A stretch of 64,000 bases of DNA from Stenotrophomonas cyclobalanopsidis (lineage in GTDB: Bacteria; Pseudomonadota; Gammaproteobacteria; Xanthomonadales; Xanthomonadaceae). Where the stretch lies: positions 57,396 to 121,395 of the forward strand of contig NZ_VYKI01000008.1 of assembly GCF_008710035.1 (NCBI RefSeq), given 5' to 3'. The notes beneath the pieces are model-generated. The model was not told the origin of the DNA, did not search any database, and saw only the letters and a list, made by a program, of their open reading frames with translations. Below are positions 24,708 through 33,303 of the stretch, in pieces (position 1 is the first letter of the stretch; each line of letters begins with the position of its first letter). The position numbers and the translations under genes are program-made.

Positions 24708-25781
24708 TCAGCGTGAGGGTTCCCACCATCGCGTACCCGCCACAGGCGCCTGCATGTCCAGCGCCTGGCCCATCATCGGCGTGGCCACGGGCACGTTCTT
24801 CGCCGCCGCCAGCGCGGTAATCCGCTCGAACGGTTGCTGCCAGGCGTGCAGGGCCAGGTCGAAGGTGCCGTTGTGGATCGGCAGCAGCCATTTGCCGCGC
24901 AGGTCCAGGTGCGCCTGCAGGGTCTGTTCGGGCTGCATGTGCACGAAGGCCCAGCGCTTGTCGTAGGCGCCGGTCTCGATCATGGTCAGGTCGAACGGGC
25001 CGTACTTCTCGCCGATGGCCTTGAAGCCGTCGAAATAGCCGGTGTCGCCGCTGAAGAAGATGCGGAAGTCGCCGTCCTGGATCACCCACGAGGCCCACAG
25101 GCTGCGATCGCTGTCACCCAGGCCGCGGCCGGAGAAGTGCTGGCCCGGGGTGGCGGTCAGGCGCAGGCCATTGGCCTCGGTCGACTGCCACCAGTCCAGC
25201 TGCTCGACCTTGGCAGCATCCACGCCCCAGGCAATCAACTGGTCGCCCACGCCCAGCGGCGCGATGAAGCGCGCGGTCTTGCCGGCCAGCTGCATCACCG
25301 CGGCATGGTCCAGATGGTCGTAATGGTTGTGCGAGAGGATCACGCCCGCGATTGGCGGCAGGTCTTCAATGCTGATGGGTGGTGCGTGGAAGCGTGCCGG
25401 GCCCATCCACTGCACCGGCGAGGCACGCTCGGAGAAGACCGGATCGGTCAGCCAGTACTGGCCGCGCAGCTTCAGCAGGATCGTGGAGTGGCCAAGCCGG
25501 AACAGGGTGCGATCCGGTGCGGCGTCCAGCGTGGCACGGTCCAGCGCCTGCACCGGAATCGGCTGCGTGGGCACGGTGCCATTGGGCTTGTTGAACATGA
25601 AGGCCCACCAGATCTCCAGACCATCACGCAGGCCCGTGGCGGGCTTTGGTAAAACATTGCGGAACTTGCCATTGCGGAATTGAGGCGAGTCCGGGAAGCG
25701 GGGCAGGGACCACGACTTGCAGAAGGTGTAGGCGGTCACGGCAAGGGTTCCGATCAGGAGGATGAGGAGCAGGCGCTTCAT
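24708..25781 (-). CDS. membrane-anchored MBL-fold hydrolase (NAPE-PLD/UlaG-like)
   Basis: This 357-residue protein starts at ATG 25781, directly before a hydrophobic N-terminal segment (KRLLLILLIGTLAVTAYTF). The MBL metal motif is SHNHYDHLD, followed by a later metal Asp in FFSGDTGYFDGF and a His in LPIHNGTFDLALHAW. It resembles the NAPE-PLD-like group of lipid-directed or unknown hydrolases. It is divergent from a TetR regulator with two operator-like dyads between them, so it is probably induced by that regulator's ligand. Confidence 0.9.
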   Translation of the reverse strand: MKRLLLILLIGTLAVTAYTFCKSWSLPRFPDSPQFRNGKFRNVLPKPATGLRDGLEIWWAFMFNKPNGTVPTQPIPVQALDRATLDAAPDRTLFRLGHSTILLKLRGQYWLTDPVFSERASPVQWMGPARFHAPPISIEDLPPIAGVILSHNHYDHLDHAAVMQLAGKTARFIAPLGVGDQLIAWGVDAAKVEQLDWWQSTEANGLRLTATPGQHFSGRGLGDSDRSLWASWVIQDGDFRIFFSGDTGYFDGFKAIGEKYGPFDLTMIETGAYDKRWAFVHMQPEQTLQAHLDLRGKWLLPIHNGTFDLALHAWQQPFERITALAAAKNVPVATPMMGQALDMQAPVAGTRWWEPSR

Positions 25782-25798
25782 CGGGGACGTCCGCTGGG

Positions 25799-25814
25799 TA
25801 CACTGCACAGTGTA
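25799..25814. promoter_or_regulatory. TetR operator candidate, site 1
   Basis: TACACTG-CA-CAGTGTA is a perfect dyad with 7-bp arms and a 2-bp centre in the 104-bp gap between the divergent MBL and TetR genes. A weaker second dyad lies 35 bp away. Confidence 0.65.
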
Positions 25815-25833
25815 GTTTCCGACTTCTGAAAAG

Positions 25834-25849
25834 TATACTGGTCGGTGTA
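25834..25849. promoter_or_regulatory. TetR operator candidate, site 2
   Basis: TATACTG-GT-CGGTGTA has the same 7-2-7 layout as the dyad at 25799, with two mismatches between its arms. The shared pattern is TAYACTG-N2-CRGTGTA. It lies closer to the TetR start at 25886. Confidence 0.6.
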
Positions 25850-25885
25850 AAATCTGTGCATCTGTTCAGTTACCAGGCCCCCGCC

Positions 25886-26497
25886 ATGTCCCGTGCTCTG
25901 CAACGCCTGACCGACCGCAAACGCGAAGCCATCGTGCGCGCGGCGGTGGAGGAGTTCCGCAGCGCCGGCTTCGAGGCGACCAGCATGGACCGCATCGCGG
26001 CGGCGGCCGGCGTGTCCAAGCGCACGGTCTACAACCATTTCCCCAGCAAGGAAGCGCTGTTCGGCCACATTCTGGAAGAGCTGTGGGAAAGCAGCATGGC
26101 CGCCGTCGTGCTGCCGTACCGCGCCGACCAGCCGCTGGACGTGCAGCTGCTGCAGCTGATCGGGCAGAAACTTGACCTGCTGGGCGATGCCAACTTCATC
26201 GATCTGGCCCGCGTGGCGATGGCCGAGATCATCCATTCGCCCGAGCGTGCGCAGGCGATTGTCTGCCGCATGGGTGAAAAGGAAGGCGGCGTGAGCGCAT
26301 GGATCCGCGCCGCCATCGCCGATGGACGCCTGCGCGAGGTCGATCCGGAATTCGCCGACCACCAGCTGCAGGGCCTGGTGAAGGGCTTCGCGTTCTGGCC
26401 GCAAGTCACCATGGGCCAGCCGCCGCTGGGCCCGGTCGAACGGCGCAAGGTCGCCGAATCGGCGGTGGCCATGTTCCTGGGGTTCTACGCACGCTGA
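25886..26497 (+). CDS. TetR/AcrR-family regulator
   Basis: This 203-residue protein has an N-terminal HTH (about 10-55; FRSAGFEATSMDRIAAAAG, VSKRTVYNHFPSKEALF) and a C-terminal helical domain of the AefR/TetR_C_7-like type (GDANFIDLARVAMAEIIHSPE, QLQGLVKGFAFWPQV). The ATG at 25886 is chosen because the HTH follows directly; the frame to 25856 crosses operator DNA. It probably represses the divergent MBL hydrolase and itself through the two dyads. Confidence 0.91.
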   Translation: MSRALQRLTDRKREAIVRAAVEEFRSAGFEATSMDRIAAAAGVSKRTVYNHFPSKEALFGHILEELWESSMAAVVLPYRADQPLDVQLLQLIGQKLDLLGDANFIDLARVAMAEIIHSPERAQAIVCRMGEKEGGVSAWIRAAIADGRLREVDPEFADHQLQGLVKGFAFWPQVTMGQPPLGPVERRKVAESAVAMFLGFYAR

Positions 26498-26623
26498 GCT
26501 GCGCCTGCGACTGCGACATATCAGCGCATCGCTGTCCACTGACGCAATGTTGTGACGTGATCGCCACCGAGCCGACTTGGCCATCTGCGACACTGCGTCA
26601 GGATTCCACGGCAAGACCGCCCC

Positions 26624-27631
26624 ATGTCCTTTGCGTCGGCGCAGCAGATCAACGAAGTACTGCAGCAGTCCTACGGCATCACCGCCACCGCGGTGGTCCC
26701 GCGCGTGGTGGGCGCCGACGCCAACGCGAGCGTGTTCCGCATCGATGCGCGCGGCAGCCAGTGGTGGTTGAAGTGCCGCAGCTACCAGGTGGCGCCGCAG
26801 GTGTGGGACGGCCTGCACTGGCTGCGCGGTACGCTGGGCATCGAGGAGATCGTGGCACCGTGGCCGGCCATGACCGGTGGTGCGTCGGTGCAGCGCTGGG
26901 GTCTGCAGTTCACCCTGTTTCCCTATATCGAAGGACAGTCCGGTTTCGAGGCACCGCTGAGTGCGATGCAATGGCGGCGTCTCGGTGAAGTGCTGCATCG
27001 CCTGCACACCGCGCGGTTGCCGCAGGCGCTGGCCGAAGGGTTGCCGCGGCAGTCGCTGTCCTGCGAGGCACTGGATACGGTAGGGCACTGGCTGCAGGAA
27101 CCAGCGACCTTGCCGGCCGCGCAGGATCGATGGGGGCGTGCCTTCCACGCGGTGTGGGCGCGGCAGCGCGTGCGCATCGCCGCGCTGCACCAGCGTGCGC
27201 TGGCGCTGCGGCAGGCGCTGGCGGAGCGGGAGCCGCTGCTGCATCCCTGCCATACCGATCTGCACGCGGGGAACCTGTTGATGGGTCACGACGGGGCGCT
27301 GCACCTGATCGACTGGGATGGGCTGTCATTGGCGCCGCGCGAACGCGACCTGATGTTCGTCGGGGCAGCGGTGGGTGGTCGTTGGGGGCGCGAGCGTCCG
27401 CAGGGGTTTGCCGATGGGTATGGCGATGACCTGGGCGATGCGCAGTGGATCGCGTGGTATCGGCATGCGCGCATCCTGCAGGATCTGGTGGCGTTCCAGC
27501 AGATGCTGATGGGGGGCGATGGCGATTACAGGCCACCGCAGCAGCGTCGGCAGGCGCTGCATCACCTGGGGGAGTTGTTCGCGCCTGGGAATGTGTTCTG
27601 TGCGGCGGAGCGGGCTTACAGCGCGATGTAG
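26624..27631 (+). CDS. APH/choline-kinase-fold phosphotransferase, similar to APH(9)
   Basis: This 335-residue protein has the kinase-like catalytic motif HTDLHAGNLLM (HxDxxxxN) and the metal motif LIDWDG followed by LAPRERDLMFVG. The last motif is typical of the spectinomycin phosphotransferase APH(9) group. The length also fits that group (about 330). It may phosphorylate an aminocyclitol or an unrelated metabolite; chromosomal homologues are often of unknown role. It is isolated, with a repeat-rich gap downstream. Confidence 0.85.
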   Translation: MSFASAQQINEVLQQSYGITATAVVPRVVGADANASVFRIDARGSQWWLKCRSYQVAPQVWDGLHWLRGTLGIEEIVAPWPAMTGGASVQRWGLQFTLFPYIEGQSGFEAPLSAMQWRRLGEVLHRLHTARLPQALAEGLPRQSLSCEALDTVGHWLQEPATLPAAQDRWGRAFHAVWARQRVRIAALHQRALALRQALAEREPLLHPCHTDLHAGNLLMGHDGALHLIDWDGLSLAPRERDLMFVGAAVGGRWGRERPQGFADGYGDDLGDAQWIAWYRHARILQDLVAFQQMLMGGDGDYRPPQQRRQALHHLGELFAPGNVFCAAERAYSAM

Positions 27632-28219
27632 GGCTTCGGCAGGGCTGCGCCCGGCACCTGATCAATGCAACGGCAACGTCAACGTCAACGTCAACTTCAA
27701 CTTCAAAAGCGGGCCTTCCGTGGGATGGCGGGGTGGGTCCGGTTGAGGGAGACGCCGTAAACACGTCCATGTAGGCTTGGTCGCGGCTTGCTCGTGTGCG
27801 CTGTCCTGCGCACACGGCAAGACCGGGGTTGGGCGTCCTGCCCAACCCGCCCGAGGCATGCCTCGGGCCCATGCCGCTCACACACCCCGCCTTCGACAGA
27901 CCTCCGCGATCTGTCAGAACGGCATTCTGCTTTGGTGGGTGCCGACCGTTGGTCGGCACGGAGGAATTCATTCGATATCTGATGGAAAAATCGTGTCGAC
28001 CAAGGTCGACACCTACCAACCGCCTGTCGCAGTAGAGCCACGCCATGCGTGGATGAATTCATTCGATATCTGACAGATGTGCCGACCAACGGTCGACACC
28101 CACCACCAGCAGTTCCCAACAGCCGCCATCCCACGGAATGCCGCTCTTGCTCTTGAGGTTGCCGGCCAGCGGCCGGCACTTCCGGCAGGTGCAGGGCTGC
28201 AAGCCCTGCCGAACAACCT
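27632..28219. repeat. 588-bp non-coding repeat cluster
   Basis: No credible gene is seen. Contents in order: six imperfect CAACGT hexamers (27668-27703); three adjoining stem-loops (27793-27868); a GTGCCGACCGTTGGTCGGCAC palindrome near 27941-27962; a 19-bp direct repeat GAATTCATTCGATATCTGA at 27964 and 28055; SMAG-like hairpins near 27991-28015 and 28079-28101; and two short hairpins at 28160-28178 and 28191-28209 before the EamA stop. Confidence 0.8.
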
Positions 28220-29146
28220 TTATTCCGCCGGCTTCGCGGCCGCCGTCGCTGCCACGCTCGCGGCGCGCCGCGCCAGCACTGCCTCGCGATGCGCGATATA
28301 CGCATTCGCCGCCAGGATGATGCCGGCACCGATCAGCGTCCAACGGTCCACGCTTTCATCAAACAACAGCCAGCCACACAGCGTCACCAGCGGCAGCTGC
28401 AGGAAACTGATCGGGGTCAGGGCCGATACCTCGCCCAAGCGCAAAGCGCGCGTCCACAGCAGCTGGCCGACCGTACCCATCACGCCCGTCACCACCAGCC
28501 ACACCCACGCAACGCCCGTGGGCCAGACCCACACGAACACGGCCGGCACCAGCGACAGCGGCACCCAGAACACGTAGGTGTAGAGCACCACGGTGTCGGC
28601 GCTGTCCACACGGGTCAGCTGCTTGATCTGGATGGCCACCAGCGAACTGAGCAGGGCCGCGGCCACGGCGATCAGGCTGCCGGCGGAAAAGCCCGCCGTG
28701 CCCGGCCGCACGATCACCAGCACGCCGATGAAACCCACCACCACCGCCGCCCAGCGCCGCACGCGCACGGTTTCACCCAGCCACAGCACCGCGGCGATGG
28801 TCACGAACAACGGTGTGGAATAGGACAGCGACACCGCCTGCGCCAGGGGCAGGTGGCCCAGCGCCCAGAACGCGCACAGCATCGAGCCCAGGCCGATCGC
28901 GCTGCGCACGAAATAGCGCGGCAGCTGCTGGGTCTTCAGCGGCGCACGGCCCGGGCGCAGCAGCATCGGCAACAGTGCCAGCAGGCCGAACGCGTTGCGG
29001 AAGAACGCGACTTCCTGGGTCGGCACGTGGCGCGTCGCATAGCGGATGGCGATGGCCATCAGGCCAAACGCCATCGTGCTGGCGAGCATCAGCAGCGCCG
29101 CCCGCGCCGGGGTGGCGAGCGCGGGCCGTGCCGTGGCGTTCACCAC
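28220..29146 (-). CDS. EamA-family (DMT) membrane transporter
   Basis: This 308-residue protein has about ten hydrophobic helices in two EamA repeats (the second from about residue 165) and family motifs such as [19 protein letters not shown] and [20 protein letters not shown]. It is a drug/metabolite exporter of unknown substrate. The GTG start overlaps the murB stop by 7 bp, so it is likely to be translated from the same mRNA. Confidence 0.9.
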   Translation of the reverse strand: MVNATARPALATPARAALLMLASTMAFGLMAIAIRYATRHVPTQEVAFFRNAFGLLALLPMLLRPGRAPLKTQQLPRYFVRSAIGLGSMLCAFWALGHLPLAQAVSLSYSTPLFVTIAAVLWLGETVRVRRWAAVVVGFIGVLVIVRPGTAGFSAGSLIAVAAALLSSLVAIQIKQLTRVDSADTVVLYTYVFWVPLSLVPAVFVWVWPTGVAWVWLVVTGVMGTVGQLLWTRALRLGEVSALTPISFLQLPLVTLCGWLLFDESVDRWTLIGAGIILAANAYIAHREAVLARRAASVAATAAAKPAE

Positions 29147-30204
29147 TGGGCGCCGAGCAGGCGCGGCTCCGGTTCGATCGGTACGCCGAATTTCTCCAGC
29201 ACCGAGGCGGAGATGCGCCGCGCCAGGTCCAGCAATTCGGCGCCGGTGGCGTTGCCGTGATTGACCAGTACCATGGCATGGCTGGGGGCCACGCCGGCGT
29301 CGCCTTCGCGGAAACCCTTCCAGCCGCAGGATTCGATCATCCAGGCCGCCGAGACCTTGCGCTGGTCATCGCGCTCGGCCGGGAACACTGGCAGTTCGGG
29401 GAAGTGCTGCAGCAGCACGTCCACCTGTTCCAGCGGCAGCACCGGGTTCTTGAAGAAGCTGCCAGCGTTGCCCAGCACGTCCGGGTCGGGCAGCTTGCGA
29501 CGGCGGATGGTGATGACCGCATTGGCCACGTCCACCGCGCTGGGCAGTTCCACGCCCTGTGCCTGCAGTTCCTCGCGGATGCCGGCGTAGTCCATGCGCA
29601 GGGCGTGCAGCAGCGGCAGTCTCAGTTCGATGGCGGTGATCAGGTAGCGGTCGGGCTGCCGCTTGAACACGCTTTCGCGGTATCCGAAGCCACACTGTTC
29701 GTTGTCCATGCGCACCCAGGCCTGCTCCTGGCAGTCCCAGGCTTCGACGGTCTGAATGAACTCGCCCACCTGCGCGCCATAGGCACCGATGTTCTGGATC
29801 GGCGCCGCACCGGCGGTGCCGGGAATCAGCGCGAGGTTTTCCAGGCCGGACAGGCCTTCCTGCAGCGAAAACATCACCAGGCCGTGCCAGGACACGCCGG
29901 CGCCGGCGCGGATCACCGCGTGGTCGGCACGGTGTTCGAGGAAGCTGATGTCGCGGTTGCCGAACACCAGCACGGTGCCCGGCAGGTCATCGGCGATGAG
30001 CACGTTGCTGCCGCTGCCCAGCACCAGCAGCGGGCCATTGGCCACGCTGGGCAGGGCCAGCACCTCCGGCAGCAGGGCAGGGTCGTGCAGTTCCAGCAGC
30101 TGCGCCGCGTTGGCGCGCACGTGGAAAGTGTTCAGCGCCTGCAGCGGGGCGTTTTCGGTAAGGGTCCAGCGCAGCGGTGCGGCGGAAGTGTCGTGGCCGT
30201 TCAT
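29140..30204 (-). CDS. murB: UDP-N-acetylenolpyruvoylglucosamine reductase
   Basis: MurB makes UDP-MurNAc for peptidoglycan using FAD and NADPH. The 354-residue protein shows the FAD-binding loop [12 protein letters not shown], the core [22 protein letters not shown] in part, [18 protein letters not shown] and the catalytic serine region [11 protein letters not shown]. It is of the longer type I (E. coli) form. The ATG at 30204 is used because the upstream extension is unlike the family. It lies between pyrD (8 bp gap) and the EamA gene. Confidence 0.96.
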   Translation of the reverse strand: MNGHDTSAAPLRWTLTENAPLQALNTFHVRANAAQLLELHDPALLPEVLALPSVANGPLLVLGSGSNVLIADDLPGTVLVFGNRDISFLEHRADHAVIRAGAGVSWHGLVMFSLQEGLSGLENLALIPGTAGAAPIQNIGAYGAQVGEFIQTVEAWDCQEQAWVRMDNEQCGFGYRESVFKRQPDRYLITAIELRLPLLHALRMDYAGIREELQAQGVELPSAVDVANAVITIRRRKLPDPDVLGNAGSFFKNPVLPLEQVDVLLQHFPELPVFPAERDDQRKVSAAWMIESCGWKGFREGDAGVAPSHAMVLVNHGNATGAELLDLARRISASVLEKFGVPIEPEPRLLGAQW

Positions 30205-30212
30205 GGGCGCGC

Positions 30213-31268
30213 TCACAGCGGCGCCACCGCACCACGGCTGGGCGCTTCGCGGCGGCGACGGATCGCCTCCACGCACTCGGCCACCAGCGACGGGCCACGG
30301 TAGATCAGGCCGCTGTAGCACTGTACCAGGGCGGCACCGGCGGCCATCTTGGCCACCGCGTCGGCGCCGGAGAGGATGCCGCCCACGCCCACCAGCGGCA
30401 CCGATTCGGGCAGGCGCGCGCGCAGGCGACGCAGCACCAGGGTCGACTGGTCCAGCACCGGCGCACCGGACAGGCCGCCGGCCTCGCTGGCCAGCGGATC
30501 GCCAGCGATGCGGCTGCGATCAATGGTGGTGTTGGTGGCGATCACGCCGTCCACCTCCAGTTCCGCCAGCACGCGGGCGGCAGCATCGATGTCGCGCTCG
30601 CTCAGGTCAGGCGCCACCTTCACCAGCATCGGCACGCGGCGACCGTGCTGCGCGGCCAGGGTTTCCTGGCGGTCACGCAGCTGGCTGACCAGCTGGCGCA
30701 GCGCGGTCTCTTCCTGCAGCTCGCGAAGGCCGGCGGTGTTGGGCGAGGAGATGTTGACGGTGATGTAATCGGCCAGCGCATACACCTTGTCCAGGCAGGT
30801 GATGTAGTCATCCACCGCCTGCTCGTTGGGGGTGTCCTTGTTCTTGCCGATGTTGATGCCGAGCAGGCCGCGGCGGTTGCGCGCGCGCTCGACGTTGCGC
30901 ACCAGCGCATCGACACCGGCATTGTTGAAGCCCATGCGGTTGATGATGGCCTGGTGCGCCGGCAGCCGGAACAGGCGCGGCTTCGGGTTCCCGTCCTGCG
31001 GGCGCGGGGTGATGGTGCCGATCTCGACGAAGCCGAAGCCCAGCGCGAACAAGGCATCGATGTGCTCGCCGTTCTTGTCCAGGCCGGCGGCCAGGCCGAC
31101 CGGATTGGGGAAGGTCAGCCCGAACACGGTGCTCGGCATCGGCGCGATGCGTGCGGCCAGCAGCGGCGTGGTGCCAGTGCGGTAGGCCGTGTCCAGTGCG
31201 GACAGGCCGAGGCCGTGGGCGCGCTCGGCGTCGAGCGAGAACAGGAAGGGGCGGGCAAGCGAATACAT
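30213..31268 (-). CDS. pyrD: dihydroorotate dehydrogenase, quinone type
   Basis: This is a class 2 PyrD of 351 residues: an N-terminal membrane-associating helical part ([19 protein letters not shown]), then an FMN-binding TIM barrel with [34 protein letters not shown] (catalytic serine region) and [19 protein letters not shown]. It oxidises dihydroorotate to orotate in pyrimidine synthesis and passes electrons to the quinone pool at the inner membrane. It lies 8 bp before murB on the same strand. Confidence 0.97.
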   Translation of the reverse strand: MYSLARPFLFSLDAERAHGLGLSALDTAYRTGTTPLLAARIAPMPSTVFGLTFPNPVGLAAGLDKNGEHIDALFALGFGFVEIGTITPRPQDGNPKPRLFRLPAHQAIINRMGFNNAGVDALVRNVERARNRRGLLGINIGKNKDTPNEQAVDDYITCLDKVYALADYITVNISSPNTAGLRELQEETALRQLVSQLRDRQETLAAQHGRRVPMLVKVAPDLSERDIDAAARVLAELEVDGVIATNTTIDRSRIAGDPLASEAGGLSGAPVLDQSTLVLRRLRARLPESVPLVGVGGILSGADAVAKMAAGAALVQCYSGLIYRGPSLVAECVEAIRRRREAPSRGAVAPL

Positions 31269-31276
31269 GCGTCGGT

Positions 31277-32047
31277 TCAGTCCAGCGTGCCGAGGAAGGC
31301 TCGGGTTCGATATTCAAAGGCGACCTGTCCATCCACCGCATGGGCGCTGAACAGGTCCTGCAGCGCAGCCAGCATCGGCGCATGGCGCGGGTGCCCGGGC
31401 TGCGGTGCGTAGGAAGAAGACAGCAGGCGCCCGCGCAGGGCGTCGAAGTCCAGGTGCTGCACGTTGGGCAGCTCGATCATGCCGCGCAGGCCGGGGCCGA
31501 ACCAGGCCTGCATGGTGGCATCGTCCTGGTAGCGCTCGGCCACCGCGGTGTAATCGGTGCCGTAGTCCAGCAGCAGCTGCTCGTAGCCGACCAGGAACGG
31601 GCTGGCATCGAGCAGGCGCGAATTCCAGTAGATCAGGGCCAGTCCGCCCGGGTGCAGGAAGCGCTGCCATTCGGCACGCACTGCTACGGTGTCGAACCAG
31701 TGGAAGGCCTGCGCGGCGCTGACCAGATCGACGCTTGCATCGGCCAGCCCGGTCGCCTCGGCGCGGCCATCGACGGCGCGGAACAGTGGAAACTGCGGTG
31801 CCAGCCACTGCTCGGCGGCTGCGCGCATGGGTGCATTGGGCTCCACCGCCACCAGCGGATGGCCGGCGGCCAGGAACTGGCGGCTTGAAATGCCGGTGCC
31901 CGCACCGATGTCGGCGACGAGCGCCGAGGTGGGCACGGCCATCGACCCGTGCAGCCAGTCCATCAGGGCAGCGGGATAGTCCGGGCGGTAGCGCACGTAA
32001 TCGGCGACCCGGCTGCTGAAGCGTTCAGTGCTGTCCGACGCGCTCAT
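31277..32047 (-). CDS. class I SAM-dependent methyltransferase
   Basis: This 256-residue protein starts at ATG 32047. The SAM motif I is [16 protein letters not shown], the acidic residue follows in LVAVEPN, and the motif [18 protein letters not shown] is typical of the Methyltransf_11 group. The substrate is unknown. It sits between the DUF4190 gene (6 bp) and pyrD (8 bp), in what looks like one transcription unit. Confidence 0.9.
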   Translation of the reverse strand: MSASDSTERFSSRVADYVRYRPDYPAALMDWLHGSMAVPTSALVADIGAGTGISSRQFLAAGHPLVAVEPNAPMRAAAEQWLAPQFPLFRAVDGRAEATGLADASVDLVSAAQAFHWFDTVAVRAEWQRFLHPGGLALIYWNSRLLDASPFLVGYEQLLLDYGTDYTAVAERYQDDATMQAWFGPGLRGMIELPNVQHLDFDALRGRLLSSSYAPQPGHPRHAPMLAALQDLFSAHAVDGQVAFEYRTRAFLGTLD

Positions 32048-32052
32048 GGCGG

Positions 32053-32337
32053 TCAGTTCGACAGCGTGGCCAGCCAGGCCAGACCGCCGAAGAACAGGAC
32101 GATGACCAGCAGGCCCAGGCCCAGCATGATCACGTTCAACCAGCCCAGGATGAGGCCGGTCAGGGCCAGTCCGTCGCCTTCCAGCTCGGCGGGGCGGCGG
32201 CGGATCTCGCTGCGGGCCATGTGCCCGGTGATGATGGCCACGATGCTGGCCACGAAGGGCAGCACGGTCCAGCTGGCGATGCCCAGCACCAGGCTGAGGA
32301 CGGCCAGGCCGCTTGTCTGTCGGGGTGCCACGCTCAT
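32053..32337 (-). CDS. DUF4190-domain small membrane protein
   Basis: This 94-residue protein has two hydrophobic helices (about 10-38 and 60-88) and the DUF4190 pattern TSGLAVLSLVLGIASW, then ITGHMARSEIRRRP and LTGLILGWLN. The ATG at 32337 has an excellent ribosome site (AAGGAGG). Its function is unknown. It heads the unit that runs through the methyltransferase, pyrD, murB and EamA genes. Confidence 0.88.
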   Translation of the reverse strand: MSVAPRQTSGLAVLSLVLGIASWTVLPFVASIVAIITGHMARSEIRRRPAELEGDGLALTGLILGWLNVIMLGLGLLVIVLFFGGLAWLATLSN

Positions 32338-32408
32338 GGGGATCCTCCTTGGCAGTGCACACATGATAGTGCCTGCGGGCCAGCAAGCCCATGGGCGAGA
32401 CGGCAGCG

Positions 32409-32431
32409 GTAGCGCCGGGCCATGCCCGGCG
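32409..32431 (+). repeat. SMAG monomer
   Basis: This GTAGCGCCGGGCCATGCCCG-type 23-mer lies between the divergently facing ends of the DUF4190 promoter and the SDR stop. Confidence 0.85.
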
Positions 32432-32452
32432 AGCGCGGCGCGCGACCCGGGT

Positions 32453-33214
32453 TCAGCCCATCAACACCTGGCCACCATCCACGTTGAGCACGTGGCCGGT
32501 GATCCAGCGCGCCAGCGGCGAGCACAGGAACAGCGCGGCGTCGGCGATCTCGCGCGGGTGGCCGAAGCGGCCGAACGGTATCTTCGCCAGGGTGCCGTGG
32601 TAAAGCTCGGGATCTTCCACGCGGCGTCGGGCCCACAGGCCATCGGCAAACTCGATCGAGCCCGGCGCGATGGCATTGACCCGGATGCGGTCCGCCGCCA
32701 ATGCCAGCGCCTGCGAGGTGGTGTAGTGCGAGAGTGCGGCCTTGGCCGCCGCATACGGCGCGCCACCGGGGCGGGGCTGCTGGGCGGCGATCGAGGACAG
32801 GTTGAGGATGCAGGCGTCATCCGAGGCCCGCAGCCAGGGCAGCGCCAGGCGGGAGGCACGCACGGCGGCCATCAGGTCGATCTGCAGGCTGGCGGCCCAG
32901 CCGTCCTCGTCGTCGGCCATGCCGTAGCCGGTGGCGTTGTTGACCAGTACGTCGATGCCGCCAAGCGCATCGGCGGCGGCCTGCAGCCAGCCGCCGATCT
33001 GCTCGATCTCGGCCAGATCGGCCGCGGCAACATGGAGGGGCGTGCCCTGTGCCTCGGCATCGGCCTGAAGTGCCTGCAGCCCGGGCAGGCCGCGGGCGCA
33101 GACCGAGACCCGTGCGCCGGCGCCGGCGAATGCCAGCGCCAGTTCACGGCCGATGCCCTTGCTGCCGCCGGCGATCAGTACGCGGCGGCCGCTGAAGTCG
33201 AGGGTCGGCTTCAT
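32453..33214 (-). CDS. SDR-family oxidoreductase
   Basis: This 253-residue classical SDR has GGSKGIGRE as the cofactor loop, NNATGYG, the serine in LNLSSIAAQ and the YAAAK catalytic pair, with APGSIEF and the C-terminal LNVDGGQV typical of the FabG-like group. The ATG at 33214 has AAGG upstream and gives normal length. A longer start at 33262 would place a SMAG arm inside the gene, as in the M20 case, but it is less likely. It lies downstream of the ALDH7 gene on the same strand. Confidence 0.9.
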   Translation of the reverse strand: MKPTLDFSGRRVLIAGGSKGIGRELALAFAGAGARVSVCARGLPGLQALQADAEAQGTPLHVAAADLAEIEQIGGWLQAAADALGGIDVLVNNATGYGMADDEDGWAASLQIDLMAAVRASRLALPWLRASDDACILNLSSIAAQQPRPGGAPYAAAKAALSHYTTSQALALAADRIRVNAIAPGSIEFADGLWARRRVEDPELYHGTLAKIPFGRFGHPREIADAALFLCSPLARWITGHVLNVDGGQVLMG

Positions 33215-33219
33215 ACCTT

Positions 33220-33294
33220 GTGGAGCCGAGCCATGCTCGGCTGCACTTCCTGCAGTGTTCATGGCCCGTCCTGCCGAGCATGGCTCGGCACTAC
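33220..33294. repeat. SMAG inverted dimer
   Basis: AGCCGAGCATGGCTCGGCT-type arms face each other between the ALDH7 stop and the SDR start. One arm ends only a few bases before the SDR ribosome site. Confidence 0.8.
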
Positions 33295-33303
33295 AAAACA
33301 GCG

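Noticed and set aside
33215..33262. Longer SDR start at ATG 33262 with a SMAG arm in the coding region
   Set aside because: The start at 33214 gives normal family length with an adequate ribosome site; there is no evidence that the extension is translated.
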